Source: Chloroflexota bacterium (GTDB taxonomy: Bacteria > Chloroflexota > Anaerolineae > Anaerolineales > UBA4823). From it: 5,519 nt of DNA. Each line of letters opens with the position of its first letter. The first letter of the stretch is position 1. A program made the translations under genes and the position numbers. The stretch is taken from contig DAOVXM010000211.1 in NCBI GenBank assembly GCA_030636125.1, positions 1 through 5,519 of the forward strand. Direction: 5' to 3'. The notes below the pieces were generated by a model. That model made no database searches, was not told where the DNA came from, and worked only from the letters and a program-made list of their open reading frames with translations. Positions 5,519 to 5,519 of the stretch are shown one piece after another.

Positions 5519-5519
5519 C

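Overview
The window looks like a chromosomal accessory stretch from a bacterium, most likely Chloroflexota and probably Anaerolineae. This assignment rests on gene style: a HAMP-GAF histidine kinase paired with a stand-alone receiver, a Lnt-like protein, and two tandem-type flavoproteins that I associate with that group. It is an inference, not a phylogenetic placement. I found no tRNA, rRNA, CRISPR array or complete mobile element.

Left part (1-2731, + strand): the 3' end of a small membrane protein is followed by a complete hybrid-type sensor kinase (Cache-like sensor, HAMP, GAF, HisKA, HATPase). A single-domain CheY-like receiver follows 12 bases after the kinase, with a strong Shine-Dalgarno that overlaps the kinase stop codon. 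Kinase and receiver form a clear two-gene signalling operon. No DNA-binding output gene is present intact.

Middle spacer (2732-3064): this 333-base gap is not empty. It carries a 22-codon remnant that reads like the last residues of a LuxR/NarL helix-turn-helix domain, a perfect 11-bp hairpin, three direct copies and one inverted copy of GACAGGT spaced 22-24 bases apart, and a near-perfect 20-bp AT-rich palindrome. It ends with the Shine-Dalgarno of the next gene. The hairpin may terminate the kinase operon. The repeats may instead be a relic of an insertion-sequence end.

Right part (3065-5048, + strand): a GC-rich, intact gene encodes a multi-pass membrane protein with a nitrilase-fold domain, related to apolipoprotein N-acyltransferase. 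Directly after it lie two out-of-frame fragments of two different flavodoxin-fold oxidoreductase genes. The front of the first and the junction between the two have been lost, so this is a pseudogene made by deletions.

Far right (5038-5519, - strand): an AT-richer two-gene unit encodes a four-helix membrane protein of unknown function and the C-terminus of another membrane protein upstream of it. Their ends overlap by 14 bases. The unit converges on, and overlaps by 11 bases, the flavoprotein remnant. The base composition changes at that point, which suggests a rearrangement boundary. I did not find a convincing new multi-gene system. The decayed and repeat-bearing segments are the most interesting parts.
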